A stretch of 64,000 nucleotides of DNA from Apostichopus japonicus (taxonomy: Eukaryota; Echinodermata; Holothuroidea; Aspidochirotida; Stichopodidae), in NCBI RefSeq assembly GCF_037975245.1, contig NC_092568.1, forward strand, positions 35,119,501-35,183,500. The letters are read 5' to 3'. Positions 13,095 to 24,594 of this stretch are shown here, piece by piece. Under the pieces are notes generated by a model. That model worked only from the letters and a program-made list of their open reading frames with translations, ran no database searches and had not been told where the DNA came from. Each line of letters begins with the position of its first letter. The first letter of the stretch is position 1. A program made the translations under genes and the position numbers.

Positions 13095-16000
13095 TATTGG
13101 AAGATCTCTCTTACTGTGTCTAGCATGAAGCTGGTAAGTTTTTTAGTAGGCTGCACACCAATTAGCATTGTCCGCCACCAGTCAACCTTGCATGACAACA
13201 AGAACCTTCAAGCTGCATTCACATTGCTATAAAATTATTGCTTAATAATTTGTGTGCTTGCCAAACATAGGATAGAACAAAAGATTTAGCAGAAGAATAT
13301 TTGTATGTTAACTGTATGTATGTGGAATAATTATGCAGTAGTTGTTGGCTAAAACTCAAACTTAGACTGACAAGAATAGAAAAACGAAAAATTATCCTAT
13401 TTGATTAATCGCTATCCAAACCTCTTAAGGCACTATCATAAATACATGCTATTTTTTCATTTCTTTGTCAATCTCATGAAAACTTTAAAAGACTAGAAAT
13501 GAGGTCAAAATAATCTGTGCTAAATATCTCTGATGATGCCATCACAAACTAATTATCATACTGCTCTTTGAGAAACAAAGCTATCCATGAAGGATATTAG
13601 GGTATAAAAGTGAAATCTCAGTGGCCTTGCATGCAAATGATTAGTAGTTAGCAATTAGGTATTCCTGTCAGATAAAGCTGTGTTTGAAGTTGCCAAGTTA
13701 AATGCACTCTTTAATGTGAAGGGTGAGGGGGGGGGGAACAATGAAAAACATGGTAGCTATAAATTTCTTGCTATCTTTTCCATTTATATAGTTCTTCAAC
13801 TATACCGTAAAGTGGAAAATGTTTCTGTTAGTAAAACCGAGAAAAAGTTCTATGATATATCTAAAGCCTGCTCGCAAATTAAAAATGAATATCAAATCTG
13901 TGAAATTTCAACTCCCTGCCTGTCAATAAACTGCGCAGCGATTTTTTTTGGCGATTTCTCGAAGGGCAACCGAGTAAACACAAGTGTTTTGAAGTCAAGT
14001 CACCGGAAGATAATTAATGTAGTGGAATTGATGAACGATACATGGCACATGACAGTGGCCTTCCAGTCTATGAGTCAGACTTTATATACGATCTTTATTT
14101 ATCTTCATCATCTAAGGCAAGAAAATCAATCTCTTTTTGACCATGAAAAAAATTATTTCACTCCACCGGTAGTAAATTTGGCTCATTTTTGCTCTTACGG
14201 GTTGCGATAAGTCATCACGTGCACCTGGGAATTTTCTGCTGCAGAATTTCACCTTTTCTATTTTTTTAACTCCTTTGTAAACAAAGTCATGGAAGAAAAA
14301 GAAGACATGAAAATGAAAAAAAATTAATTAGCCTTTCTACATGTTCATTCTAACATTAAAAATGTTTAATATGTTAATTCCCGTGAAAATCATAAAAATT
14401 CAACAGACCCCTGGTTTGTCTCCCGGTTATAGAATTTCCAATGCCTGCCAAGCAAACTTGAAAAAAACAAGATTTATATCATGCCATTAATGACAATAAA
14501 TGTTAACCACGCATTGGATATTTAAACATGAAATGTTTACGGTTTTAAAGATACATTAAAGACACAGAGTCTCAAGTCGTACGCCGTACCCATTGACGAG
14601 AACTGCATCGTTAAAAAGGTAACAAAAACTCAAAGAAACGTTTCTTTCAAAACACAGTTTGGTAAAGCCTAGGGGTTTAATAACGCTCCATATCTCTTGC
14701 TGAGCCGCAATGAATCATAACCGGATCCACTCCAGAGATTGCCCTAAAGTGCAGTCACACGTGTACGATTAATATGTATGATTATGACGGTAGTGATGCA
14801 AGAGATAGTTTGGTCTTGATGGGAATATAAATGGTGGCGTTCAATTCCAACCCTTTATGCCACGGGATTGATTTTAATGATTCCAAGAGTGGCCACGTTG
14901 TCTGTAGTAGCTATTTAATGGCTGCGATGAGTAAGCTTCTTGCAGTGGATTTTTGTAAAAGGTTCAATATAGAAGATCAATTGCATGACTACGCTCAGAT
15001 CTAATGACAAGTTGTTTGCAGATTGTCGATTTACCAGGATCAAACTGTCAGTTTGTCTGTCTCTGTCTGCGTGTGTGTGTGTGTTTAGTATTTAAACAAC
15101 CGTATATTAAAGCCTATAGATTTTAAGTACAGGGTGGTATGTACGTTGATCTGTTTTTATACTGCAGTACAGTGTAATATACTCGAGGCAGATTACATTA
15201 ATTGTCATGACTGCATGTTTAATTGTATTAATGTATTCAATTGTAACAGTATTATCCATGCAGTCAGGATTTAGTGTCCCTCGGTGACTAAATGCTGGTA
15301 TATTAAACAATTAGTATTGTGGACGTATACAAAAACAATTTAACTTTTCAAATAAATTGCTTAAGAAATGCTTTCAAAATTTACTGAAAAATTACGAAAA
15401 AGCGTTTTGTTGGAGGTGACTGCCCTTTCTTGTTCCTGTTTGAATGTATGTAGCCAATATATGTGAGATATCTGGTGTTGATGGATAAGTTTCACAGAAA
15501 AGCTCACATGTACATGAAATAATGAATTTTCATTACATATGGCAGTGTGTTATGTAGATTTGTTTTTTGGTAACAGAGAGATTTCACTTTAATTAAAGCA
15601 AGCTCTGACAATATGGGGTTATTACAAGATAAATACTTCTTTGCTTGGATCAATTAAGCATACCGAGTGTTTGGATTTCTAGGTGACATTTTCCATATTG
15701 TCTCAAATTTGCTTTATTTGATTACCTTTTGTACAGTGACTGAAATTTATCTTATAACTAAATTCCTTCCTACTCAGTTACAGGCGTTTAACCCACTTGC
15801 TGCTACACGCAAGAGAAGATGATCATCTAGCTAGCTATAGCTTCCTGCTCTCCTACGGTACTTGTAGTATACACATGCTACCTGTTTTCTTCATTTATGT
15901 ATCAAAGGCTTAGCAGTACTAAGTGTATGTAATATTTATTTGTAATCGGCAATTGGATTATGAGAGTTGATCATAGATTATTGAGTAATCCCATGCCGAT

Positions 16001-16328
16001 ATATAGGATTATAATTGCCTCGGAGAGAGGGGAGGAAATTGAACTACCATGTGAGTGGATTATTGTAAGATGAATGTCACGACACTGGTTAGTATTGTCC
16101 CTATGTCCAGCTGTGATACCACAGCTTATACAATATAGTTATAGTCTGTCATAAAGCTTTCAGGTGTGCAAAATGCATCTGGAGATCTGCTTTAGTTGGG
16201 CATTTAAGGTATTTGTATGCATTATACATGTACAGTAAAATAAATTAAAGTAGAAGTTTGCTGTTTACATTTGAGTTGAACAGGATACAAATTGTAACTA
16301 TGCAGTCAATAAGTGTAGTTATGTGCGA

Positions 16329-16372
16329 TTTACTTTGCTCCTTGCTTACCTGTCTCCCCACAACCTTAGCAC
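16329..16372 (+). repeat. Dispersed ~44-bp motif (best-preserved intron copy)
   Basis: TTTACTTTGCTCC, then GCTTACCTGTCTCCCCACAA, then CCTTAGCAC. It matches 62469-62512 at nearly every base. Other copies follow at 13061-13094, 26237-26276, 40653-40684 and 43073-43117. The reverse complement contains CAGGTAAGC, a consensus splice donor, antisense to the gene. Confidence 0.75.
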
Positions 16373-19300
16373 TCGATAGCAGCTGATTTGGCTTTCTGGT
16401 TGTTATTTATATTTCAGCCACTGGAAAATATCCCACTCACATCATTGTGTATTGAGATTCTGCAGCTTTGGTGCTCTACAGTAATATATATTACAATGCT
16501 ACCACACTGGATACCACAGATATGGACGATGCAGTTATGTAACACGCTTAGAGCAGCTAATGGTTGTGTCTGATATGGTGCGATATAAATCCCCTATGTT
16601 ATTATTGTATATTTATAAGCAATCTCTTCCCAGGACTCAGTTTCCTACAATATTGGATGATTTGATATCCAGATTATGTGAATTGTTACTTTTAGAACAT
16701 GGCAATAATATGAAGTGCCAAAGATGCAACAACATTGCTTACATTCATATTCTGTAATTCACCTACTGTACTACTGTACTGCAAGCTTTGTACTAGCATA
16801 AATTGTTTTTTTTCCTTCACATTTTGTAACCATAAAACTATACTTCAGGGTATTGACAAGAATTTGAAATCTTGTGGTTTTTCTTTTCTCACCCTTATAG
16901 TGTCAACTTTTCTCCCTTTAGACAGTGTTTTCATGGATTTTCTGAAACCAATCAGCTGAATTTCTTTGCCTTTAAGAACAAAATATTTTGATATGAGAAG
17001 ATCCCCCCTCAGGGGCAGATATGTCATGGCAGAGTGTCTAATTCCACTCTAACTGGGCCCCAGGGAAAGGCGGCATACCCCCTTACCAAAGGGGATCATT
17101 TGAAGCCAGGGATCAGGGCAGATTTGATGGGTCACTGATGCCAGTCCTAGCTGACAGGTTGTTTTCATTGTACTTGTGCTAGAAATTGAGTTTGTCAGTC
17201 TGCACATGACAGTTTACAATATGAAACCTGACATTTCTTTCGACCTTTCATCATGGTCAATATATGCCAACATTATGCCCCAGGTAGAAGCAGTACAACT
17301 GGTACCACAGTATGAGCATTCTGTTCACTACAGTGTTAAGTGTTCAGAAATTGTTTCTTGCTTTGAACGTTTTTGTACTGCCAACCGTTTCAAGTTATAA
17401 TTCTTTCTATATGTGGTAGAAATGTGATCAGGCCATTGATGAACTCAGGCATATTTGAAGAATAAAACGAAACCTCAGAGCAAAATCAGCCAGATCATCA
17501 TTATACCGCTTGGGTTAGATATGATATGATATGATGGCAGGTTTTGAAGGCTTTGTCTCTTATATCAAAGACTTGCCTTTGTACATTACCATTGCTAAAC
17601 ATCTTTGCCCACTTGTATAGTAAATTGGCCCATGATTTTGCATTGTTGAGTTTAAATTGTTAAGTTTAGTTAGACATAAAATAATATCCTATTTAACAAT
17701 TAAAAGCGAAACCAAAGAATAGTTTAAGCTTCATCGACAATGCGGTATGCACTGTATCTCTGTGATGACGTATTAAAAGTATGTACTGTTATATATCATG
17801 ATACTGTAGGTACTTCCTTAAAACAAAACACTCAGATTAGCAGTTATGGTTATATGCAAGTGTACCTCCTTATGTTGGCCCAGCAAACATGTGCAATTAG
17901 AACTCAGAAGTGGCCATTAGCAAGCCAAATAATTCAATTAGCTTCTTGCCCTGTTAACATGACTAAGCCCGACAGATGATTTGTCATCCATCATCACTAC
18001 TTTGATTAAAGTTGTTCGTATATAAACCTCTCGTGTGTGACATTGCAGAGCAAGCCACTGTATGAGTACATGTACATATCTTTCTGCCTCTCAGTTTGAC
18101 CTGCATGTGGAAGAGGATACATCCAGGTACAGTTAGACCTGTATCCATGCTTTGATGATAACTTTGGGATTGTTTCCCCACCTGCTTTCCTTTGGCAAAA
18201 CATGATCCAAATTTTTTGGTTCCCCCGAAGTAAGTCCCCCCATTCTGCTTTGTAAAACACAAGAAAAAGGCTAGAGCTTCTTTTTCCTCTTTTTTTTCCA
18301 CCTTTTTTTATTTTCTCATCTCAATGATGCTCTTAAATGTTTTTCATTGGAGAGCTTAATTAATGCTGATTGCCCCCCGGATCCCATCCCTGGATGGACT
18401 TGACTTCCATCTCAAGTAGTTCTCAGCTGGACTTTGATGGAAGAACCCTTTGAGACCCTCAGACACTACAGCCCAACAGGAAATGGACATTGGGGCCAGG
18501 TGATCAGAGCGTCTTGACAATATCGATGGTCTGCCTCTATGTATGCGCTCTATAGTCGTCCTGGGCTGCAGTGCGTGGAGTCGATTGCCATCAGAGCTGC
18601 GTTAAAGCTGTCAAAGCAAAGGCAGACGGTCGTCGCGGCTTGCACACTGGTTGTGTTGAACAAAGAACTAAAAATTCCTGATGCGGAATCTTAGGCCCCC
18701 TTAGAATAAATTACATCTTGTTCTGGAAACTGAGTTTTATAATGTTTGGAGTTGCATATTGTGTCCAGAATGGTATCAGCTTAAAAATTCAAATAATGCA
18801 GCATGATCTACTGTATCAGCCCCCCTCCTTTCCCCCCCCCCAAATAAAAGAAACTGTCTTACATGAAATGCAAGGTCTTGATAGCAATTTTTGCTTTCCA
18901 GATTTACTGCATGGGTGCATAATTTTAAATTCTATGCATGGTACTTTGGTGCGAAATGGCAGCATTTATCATCCATGGGTGTAATTACAATATAGATCAC
19001 CCCACAGACCGGTGTATTGCAAGCACTGGCAAAGTATTGAACCAAATGTACAATAATTGTAACATGCAAGAGGCTTTGGCATAACTTGATGCCCACCCTC
19101 CCTACCTCTTGCAAGTGTTTATCAAGAATGTAAACCAAACAGGTTGCAGGAGTGGATGTGAAGTTTGGAAATGTACATCAATGATCGATCCCAAAACTAG
19201 GAGAGTATTACGTTAAAGAAAAGACGTATTTCAAGCCAGTCACCGAAATAAAAGTTCCAACCAGTCATCACAGTCTTGTTTTTGGATCCACATTTTAATA

Positions 19301-20178
19301 TAATTTGCTCATTCTTTGTAGAAATAGAAGAATTTACTGGAAAGTAGAAATACTTCTAATACATTTGATTCCAAGTTATTATAATCTAAAGATATATAGA
19401 GAAGACCGTTGCAATCTGCTTGATCTGTAGAGAACACTTGTCATTTTCCCTCCCCAGCTTTTCTCATCACTTAGCTTGTCAGATTACTGTGATCAGGTAA
19501 AAGCTAGTAAACCTGTACACTGTCATCAATTTAACCATTCCCAGACCTCAATAAACATCTCTGAAAACTCAAAAGTGTGGATTTAAACGTGAAAGATTTA
19601 TTGCCGAAATGTACTTCCTTTCCATTATCATTCTGGCCAATTTTGAAAGTTTCAAAATTTTGGTTCCATCCATATATTCCAGCATGTGCTATCTACCTAT
19701 TCCAGTTTTGCAATAAATTTTCTTTTGAACATCTTTCTTTTTTTTTTTCTTTTTCTAAGTTTCCTGTTTTTCTTAATTTTTTGTTCCATCACCAACAAAT
19801 ATCAAACCTGATCATATTTAGCCATAAATTATTTCAGCTTGGTCTCTCTCACCTAATTCATTTTCTTTCATAAGCCGCCCTCGCTGGGCCGTACCACGCG
19901 GCTAGTGCGTACAGTACTGCATGTTTTTCGCAGCACTTGTGTCAACACTTGTGTATTCCACGACCCAATTAGTGCTTTCACAGTCCAACTCCTCTACAAT
20001 TTCCCGGGAGGATTGGGATGAGTGTGTAATCCTTGTGGCTCACTTGGGAGGTATAGCTCACTGCACCGAACATCGCACAGACGTGTCTGATATTGTTGTC
20101 GGTTCTCAGGTAGTCATCGAATCTCTGACGCCCGGTCCTCAAAACGGTGCAATATTTGTTATCTGAATTGAAGTAATT

Positions 20179-21088
20179 TGGTTGCTGAGCAGCTGGTCCA
20201 ATGTTATAAACAATGTTATGTGTTCATTAGATGGAATTGTATCAGTTTTATCATATACCTGCCAGATTCTCCCAAAACCAATCACATTGAATTGGTCAAA
20301 TTGGTCATATGTGTATAAAATGATGTTATTTGTTGACCTGGAGATGAAGTAGCTCAAATTTGTAATAGGACTTGCATGAATTTCTATCATGTTGGATTGT
20401 GCATGGATTTAAATTAGTCTCATGTATACATCAATGCAATGAATTGTCATGCAGTATATATGTAAATTCTATGTATAAAATGTAGGATTTATGGAGTTAG
20501 ATTATTGCCAGAATCTCAAAAACCATGGAATATCTTATTAATATTGTTCCTTTAAACAGCCGGTCAGATGTTCTAAACAATGTTATATATGTTCACCAGA
20601 TGGCTCAAGTTTGTCACAAGTTTTCGTTGTCAGAGATTGTGCAAGGATTTGAACCCATCCCATACACATTCAATAAAATGTCAGGCGGTATGCGGCGTAT
20701 GCCGTATGTAAAATGTCGGATTAATTTGGACTTAAAAACTGACGTAAATTTGTGTTAATGACGTAAAGCTGCCGGAACCCTCAAAATTGTGCATTTATTC
20801 TGCGTTGCTCAGGTTGCTAAGCAGCTGGGAAATCTTATAAACAATGTTAGATGTTCAGCAGATGGCTCATGTTTGTACAAGAATTTGTTTCCGGTGTCAG
20901 AGAGTAATTGCATACGGATTTAATCTCATCTGCACACACATTCAGTGACATGTCACGCAGTGTCATGGCCATTCAATCGGTGAAGTGTGTAGGATTTAGG
21001 GTATCAGTTTATCATAGAGTGCAGTTAAATATTCAATGTGTAGGATTTAGGGTATTAGTTTATCATAGATCACAGTTAAATATTCAAC
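20179..21088 (+). repeat. Compound degenerate repeat plus a 51-bp doublet
   Basis: Three diverged copies are marked by AAACAATGTTA near 20208, 20575 and 20839, each followed by a GTTCA...AGATGG phrase. At the end, a 51-bp unit beginning GTGTAGGATTTAGGGTAT is repeated in tandem at 20987-21037 and 21038-21088 with few differences. Confidence 0.7.
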
Positions 21089-21834
21089 ACATGGTGCAGT
21101 TGTGTTGCTGTCACTAACATGGTTGCAGTTAAGTGAATGTTTGAAGTGATTTTGATTCTTTATACGTACAGCAAACCTGAAGACCTATGATCTTATAATT
21201 TGTTGGAAATTCTTAATTGTGAAACTATTATATAGACGTGAAACTGACCAAATTTAGACCTTAGAATGATGTGTTATCATATTTCTGGTCACATGGATAC
21301 TGAATAAATCTTTAGTTACAATAGTAAAAAAATGAAATTAGCAAATAAAGAAGGGAAGTGTGAAAGCTTTTCCAAAGTATTGATGTGTGACAGGTCCTTA
21401 TTTACAAGTGTCTCAGCAATAATCACATGACCTCATCAGATTAACCATTATAACACATGACAAGGTCTGAAAGAAACGGTATTACAGTTATGAAACATTA
21501 CTGACGATAAGATGATCGATCTGCATGTTTCGTTTGCTTTTTGCTTTTTTGATATGTCACATGCAACCAGCTCAACAAGGAGTGTCAGGGGTGGGATAGG
21601 AAAGCAAGAGGAGTAGCAGGTTGCACTTTATACCTTGAACAGTGAAGAACAGATTAACTTGACTGATATTTCGACTCTCGAGTGTATTGCACACTCACAT
21701 CTGCCTGGTCTATTGGTAGCAGGTTTGGTTACTTGCTGTAGGCAGGCAAATAACCTGCACAGTCAAGTTTGTGTGTGTGTGTATGGGCGGGTGTGTGTCT
21801 GTGACGCCCAGGTTTTAAACATGATATCTCAGTG

Positions 21835-22850
21835 CTGCAGTTCTTATATTTGGCATATATGGCTTCCCCATAATAAGTACAAGAACCCTATTGTTTTGTG
21901 TGGAAGTCAAAGGTCATTTGGGGTTATGGGGTGGCGTTGTGGTCAAGTGGTTAAGGCAGTGGACTTGTGATCTAAGGATTACAGGTTCGAGCCCTGGCCA
22001 GATCATTGCGTTGTGTCCTTGGGCAAGGCGCTTTATCTCCATTGCCTCTCTTCACCCAGGTGTATAAATGGGGACCTGCGAGGTAACTTGTAAATATAGT
22101 TGCGTGCGCCGGTTTGTGGCTGCACCCTATGGGGAGTCCCCCGGGGGACACGTGGTTGTGGTGCACTGTGGTGCCCCAGGAGAGATTGATTGAATTGTGC
22201 ACACTTTGGTGTGTGGGTGTGACAAGTTACCAATGACCAGGGGTTAATAATCAGCGCATTGAGACTTAAGTGTGTATTTGCGCTTTATAAGAACTGCGTA
22301 TTATTATTATTATTATTATTTGGGGTCAGCAGAGGGCAAAATGTGAAAATGTTGTATCTCCAGAACCTGAAAATCAAAAGAGCTCATATATGCATGGTAG
22401 AATAGCCTTATGTAACTAGTGTAAAGTTTTTTACACAATTTGCTTAAGGTCAGAGTTCATTTAAGGTCATAAGGGATCAAACTTGAAATCCTTGTAAGCA
22501 CAATATATCCAGGTAGGAATCTTTAGTGTTCTCTTTTATTGTTTTTGATGGAGGTCAAGGGTTATTTGGGGTCAGCAGAGGTCCAATGTCAAAATATTAA
22601 AAGTGCTCTATGTTGAGAACTTAACCTTCAACATAGATTATATATTCATGGTAGATTACCCAAATGATAAGTAAAATTGCTCCACAATTTGGTGAAAGCT
22701 CATTTAGAGGTTCGCAGAAGTCAAACCCTACTATATTTTGTAAGGGCAAGGAAGATGTGGATCTTATGCTGATTTGACTTCCCCATATGTAGTAGAACCT
22801 CCTTGCTGTTTTAGGCGGAGGTCAAAAGCCGGCTTAGGTATGTGGGTATG
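21835..22850 (+). repeat. AGGTCA-rich degenerate repeat, cluster 2 (split by the SINE)
   Basis: It shows the same unit phrases as the cluster at 2885 (AGTACAAGAACCCTATTG, TCAAAGGTCATTTGGGGT). The SINE at 21925-22317 interrupts one unit just after the TCATTTGGGGT word, and the unit resumes at GGGGTCAGCAGAGG. DR1-like sites are at 21904-21916 and 22552-22564. Confidence 0.75.
21925..22317 (+). mobile_element. tRNA-derived SINE with TTA tail
   Basis: The head contains RNA polymerase III promoter boxes: box A TGGTCAAGTGG at 21940-21950 and box B GGTTCGAGCCC at 21984-21994, the spacing found in a tRNA. The surrounding words (AGTGGTTAAGGC, TGGACTTG) resemble a Ser/Leu-type tRNA. A tRNA-unrelated body follows, including CCTTGGGCAAGGCGCTTTA, and the element ends in a TTA microsatellite. 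The 9-bp word ATTTGGGGT occurs immediately on each side (21916-21924 and 22318-22326) and is read as the target-site duplication. The element would have been mobilised by a LINE recognising the tail. It is inserted within an AGGTCA-rich repeat. Confidence 0.88.
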
Positions 22851-24498
22851 AACTTCAGCCTGGGGTAGCTTGCAAAGTACTCTTGTGCTGCATATATAAT
22901 GTATTTAAAGGCAAGTTAACTGCTGGGAGGGGTTTCCCTCTGGCTAGAGAACTATTTTTACAAGATGAAAAAAAACATTTAGAGAGATTTCTCTCCTTCC
23001 CACCCAGCCATTAGCTATAACCACTAACATAAACCACTGCTCTCCATTGTCTTATATGTTTAGTCAGATCAAGAGCTGTGCTACATCTCTTTGCACATGA
23101 CATGTATCTATCTAGACATGCAGCTTCCCTAGGAAATATTCAATACTGAATATATTTGAATGCTCTTCAGTGCAGGAAAAATCTAATAAAACCCTGCCAT
23201 GCGAACGAACGACATGAGTTGCCTTACATGTTTGATCGACGTCTGTTGCTTTGATTTAAGACATGTCGCGTTGTTTTATTGAAATGTTTCATTTAATATA
23301 CAAGTCTTTAATCAGTTAAAAAATATTTGAATGCCAGTAGGTCTACAGTCAAGCGGTACTAAACTGATGAGAGCATGCTCTAATTTTTTACCGATAGATG
23401 TTATGATGGTCTTTGAATAAACAGGCGCCAGACGATATGGTGATTATTGCTAATGTTTGCGGGAAAAAAAATAGCGAGCTCGTACGAGAAATAGTAGCGA
23501 CGACAATGAGATATTTAAAGAGTTTGAAAGTAAAGGAAAGAAGTGAATTGCATAAACAAGCTGCCTGCTCTTTTAGGTCAGTCACAGCTAGCTTTGTATT
23601 AATTTGTTATTCTTATAAGAAAATAATAGTAAATTATTCGTTTGCTATCATTCGTTTCACATCTATCTCAGTATCTGGTAATTTATGAGTGTGTCCCTGC
23701 AGGTGGCCTGTGCCATTATAATATCAGTCAAACAATGTGGATGCTTTGCGGACATGAATTCATGAATATCTGAAGAATTTAGTGTAGAGTAGTATACTTA
23801 TATTTGAAACAAAAGTCTGCTGTAAATATTAGAAATTACACTTTTCTTCTTGAGAATGCAAATGTTTTTGATGTGAATGGAATTTGTAGCCATGCAGCAT
23901 GGAAAATTATTACAAATTCATTAATTTAGTTTGAAAATGAAATATTTTCAAGGTGATGATTATTTGATAAAAATTTTCATGAATTTTTAATGCTCACTCT
24001 CACCTGAAGAGATCGGTTTGTTCTTGTTTTAGAATCCTTTTAAAGTTGACATTTGAAACAGCATTGATTCAATATTAAAAAATGCAGTTTTCATGGCCAC
24101 ACATTACTAAAATAGTTGAATTATTTGATGTCTCTTTTACGTTTTTTTATATAATTAGCTTTTAATTTATACCTAGATTGGTATATATTGTACGTCATCA
24201 AAGCTTCCTTCAGGCTAGAAATTAATACAGTGATACATGTGTTTTGTAGCAATCACGAGATGCGCTCCTTGCATTAAATATTAATTTTCAACCTTAACCT
24301 ACTTCGCAGAACATAGACGTTTGCATATGTTTTTTTGTAGATCTAAATATACATGTCTCATTGCATAAATGTCAGATCTGAATTAGTATTTAAGTTTTAA
24401 GAGTTTGTTTCAAAGCCCTTTGGGCTTTACTTACTATTTTTACCATAAATGTTCATGCTGATTTATTTATTATTTATTAATTTTTTGTCCATTTACAG

Positions 24499-24594
24499 GG
24501 AGAATTATCACAGTCGTTGACAGCATTAACTGACAGAGCAAGAACGGCAAAGAATTTCCTCATCGAGCTGAAAAATACCATCGATAAAGTAGAG
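24499..24594 (+). CDS. TRIM9: TRIM9/67-like gene, exon encoding start of the coiled coil (partial gene)
   Basis: This is a 96-bp exon of 32 codons, phase 0 at both ends, preceded by a pyrimidine-rich acceptor ending TTTACAG and followed by the donor GTAAAT. It reads GELSQSLTALTDRARTAKNF and continues through LIELKNTIDKVE. The vertebrate TRIM9/TRIM67 coiled coil opens in nearly the same way, as known from the family: a GELSQ start, a DRA.EAK.FL core, then a helical stretch. Heptad-like leucine, isoleucine and phenylalanine spacing supports a coiled coil, which lets TRIM ligases dimerise. The codon before it should end the B-box 2 region, on an exon not present here. The gene symbol denotes the TRIM9/67 family; invertebrates often have one gene for both vertebrate paralogues. 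Frame, splice sites and family match make the exon secure. Confidence 0.93.

Larger units (their letters stand above)
1..24498 (+). other. 5' intron of the TRIM9/67-like gene
   Basis: The first recognised exon begins with an in-phase acceptor in the middle of the protein, so this stretch is read as intron, extending upstream of the window. I looked for RING or B-box coding (paired CxxC with His) and found none. It contains an AGGTCA-rich repeat cluster (2885-3740), a CCCCA tract (5659-5718), a 137-bp tandem array (10640-11175), a Penelope-like remnant (12927-12966), a compound repeat (20179-21088) and a SINE inside a second AGGTCA cluster (21835-22850). The rest is AT-rich single-copy-looking DNA with many short G or C runs. 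Some denser GC patches, such as 14530-14950 and 18390-18670, could be conserved regulatory DNA. An undetected alternative 5' exon or promoter cannot be excluded. Confidence 0.7.

Noticed and set aside
13680-14210. 176-codon open frame on the + strand
   Set aside because: No domain, no family resemblance, AT-rich codon use, no splice sites linking it to the gene; a chance frame.
16338-16352. A U1 snRNA 5' end, because of CTTACCTG
   Set aside because: The match is limited to the donor-complementary core; the rest of U1 is absent.
19921-20166. 81-codon frame with a hydrophobic start resembling a signal peptide
   Set aside because: Short, no recognisable family, and it runs to the edge of a repeat; not enough support for a gene.
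21938-22010. A functional tRNA gene
   Set aside because: The A and B boxes are present, but the cloverleaf arms are degraded, and a SINE body, tail and target duplication surround it.
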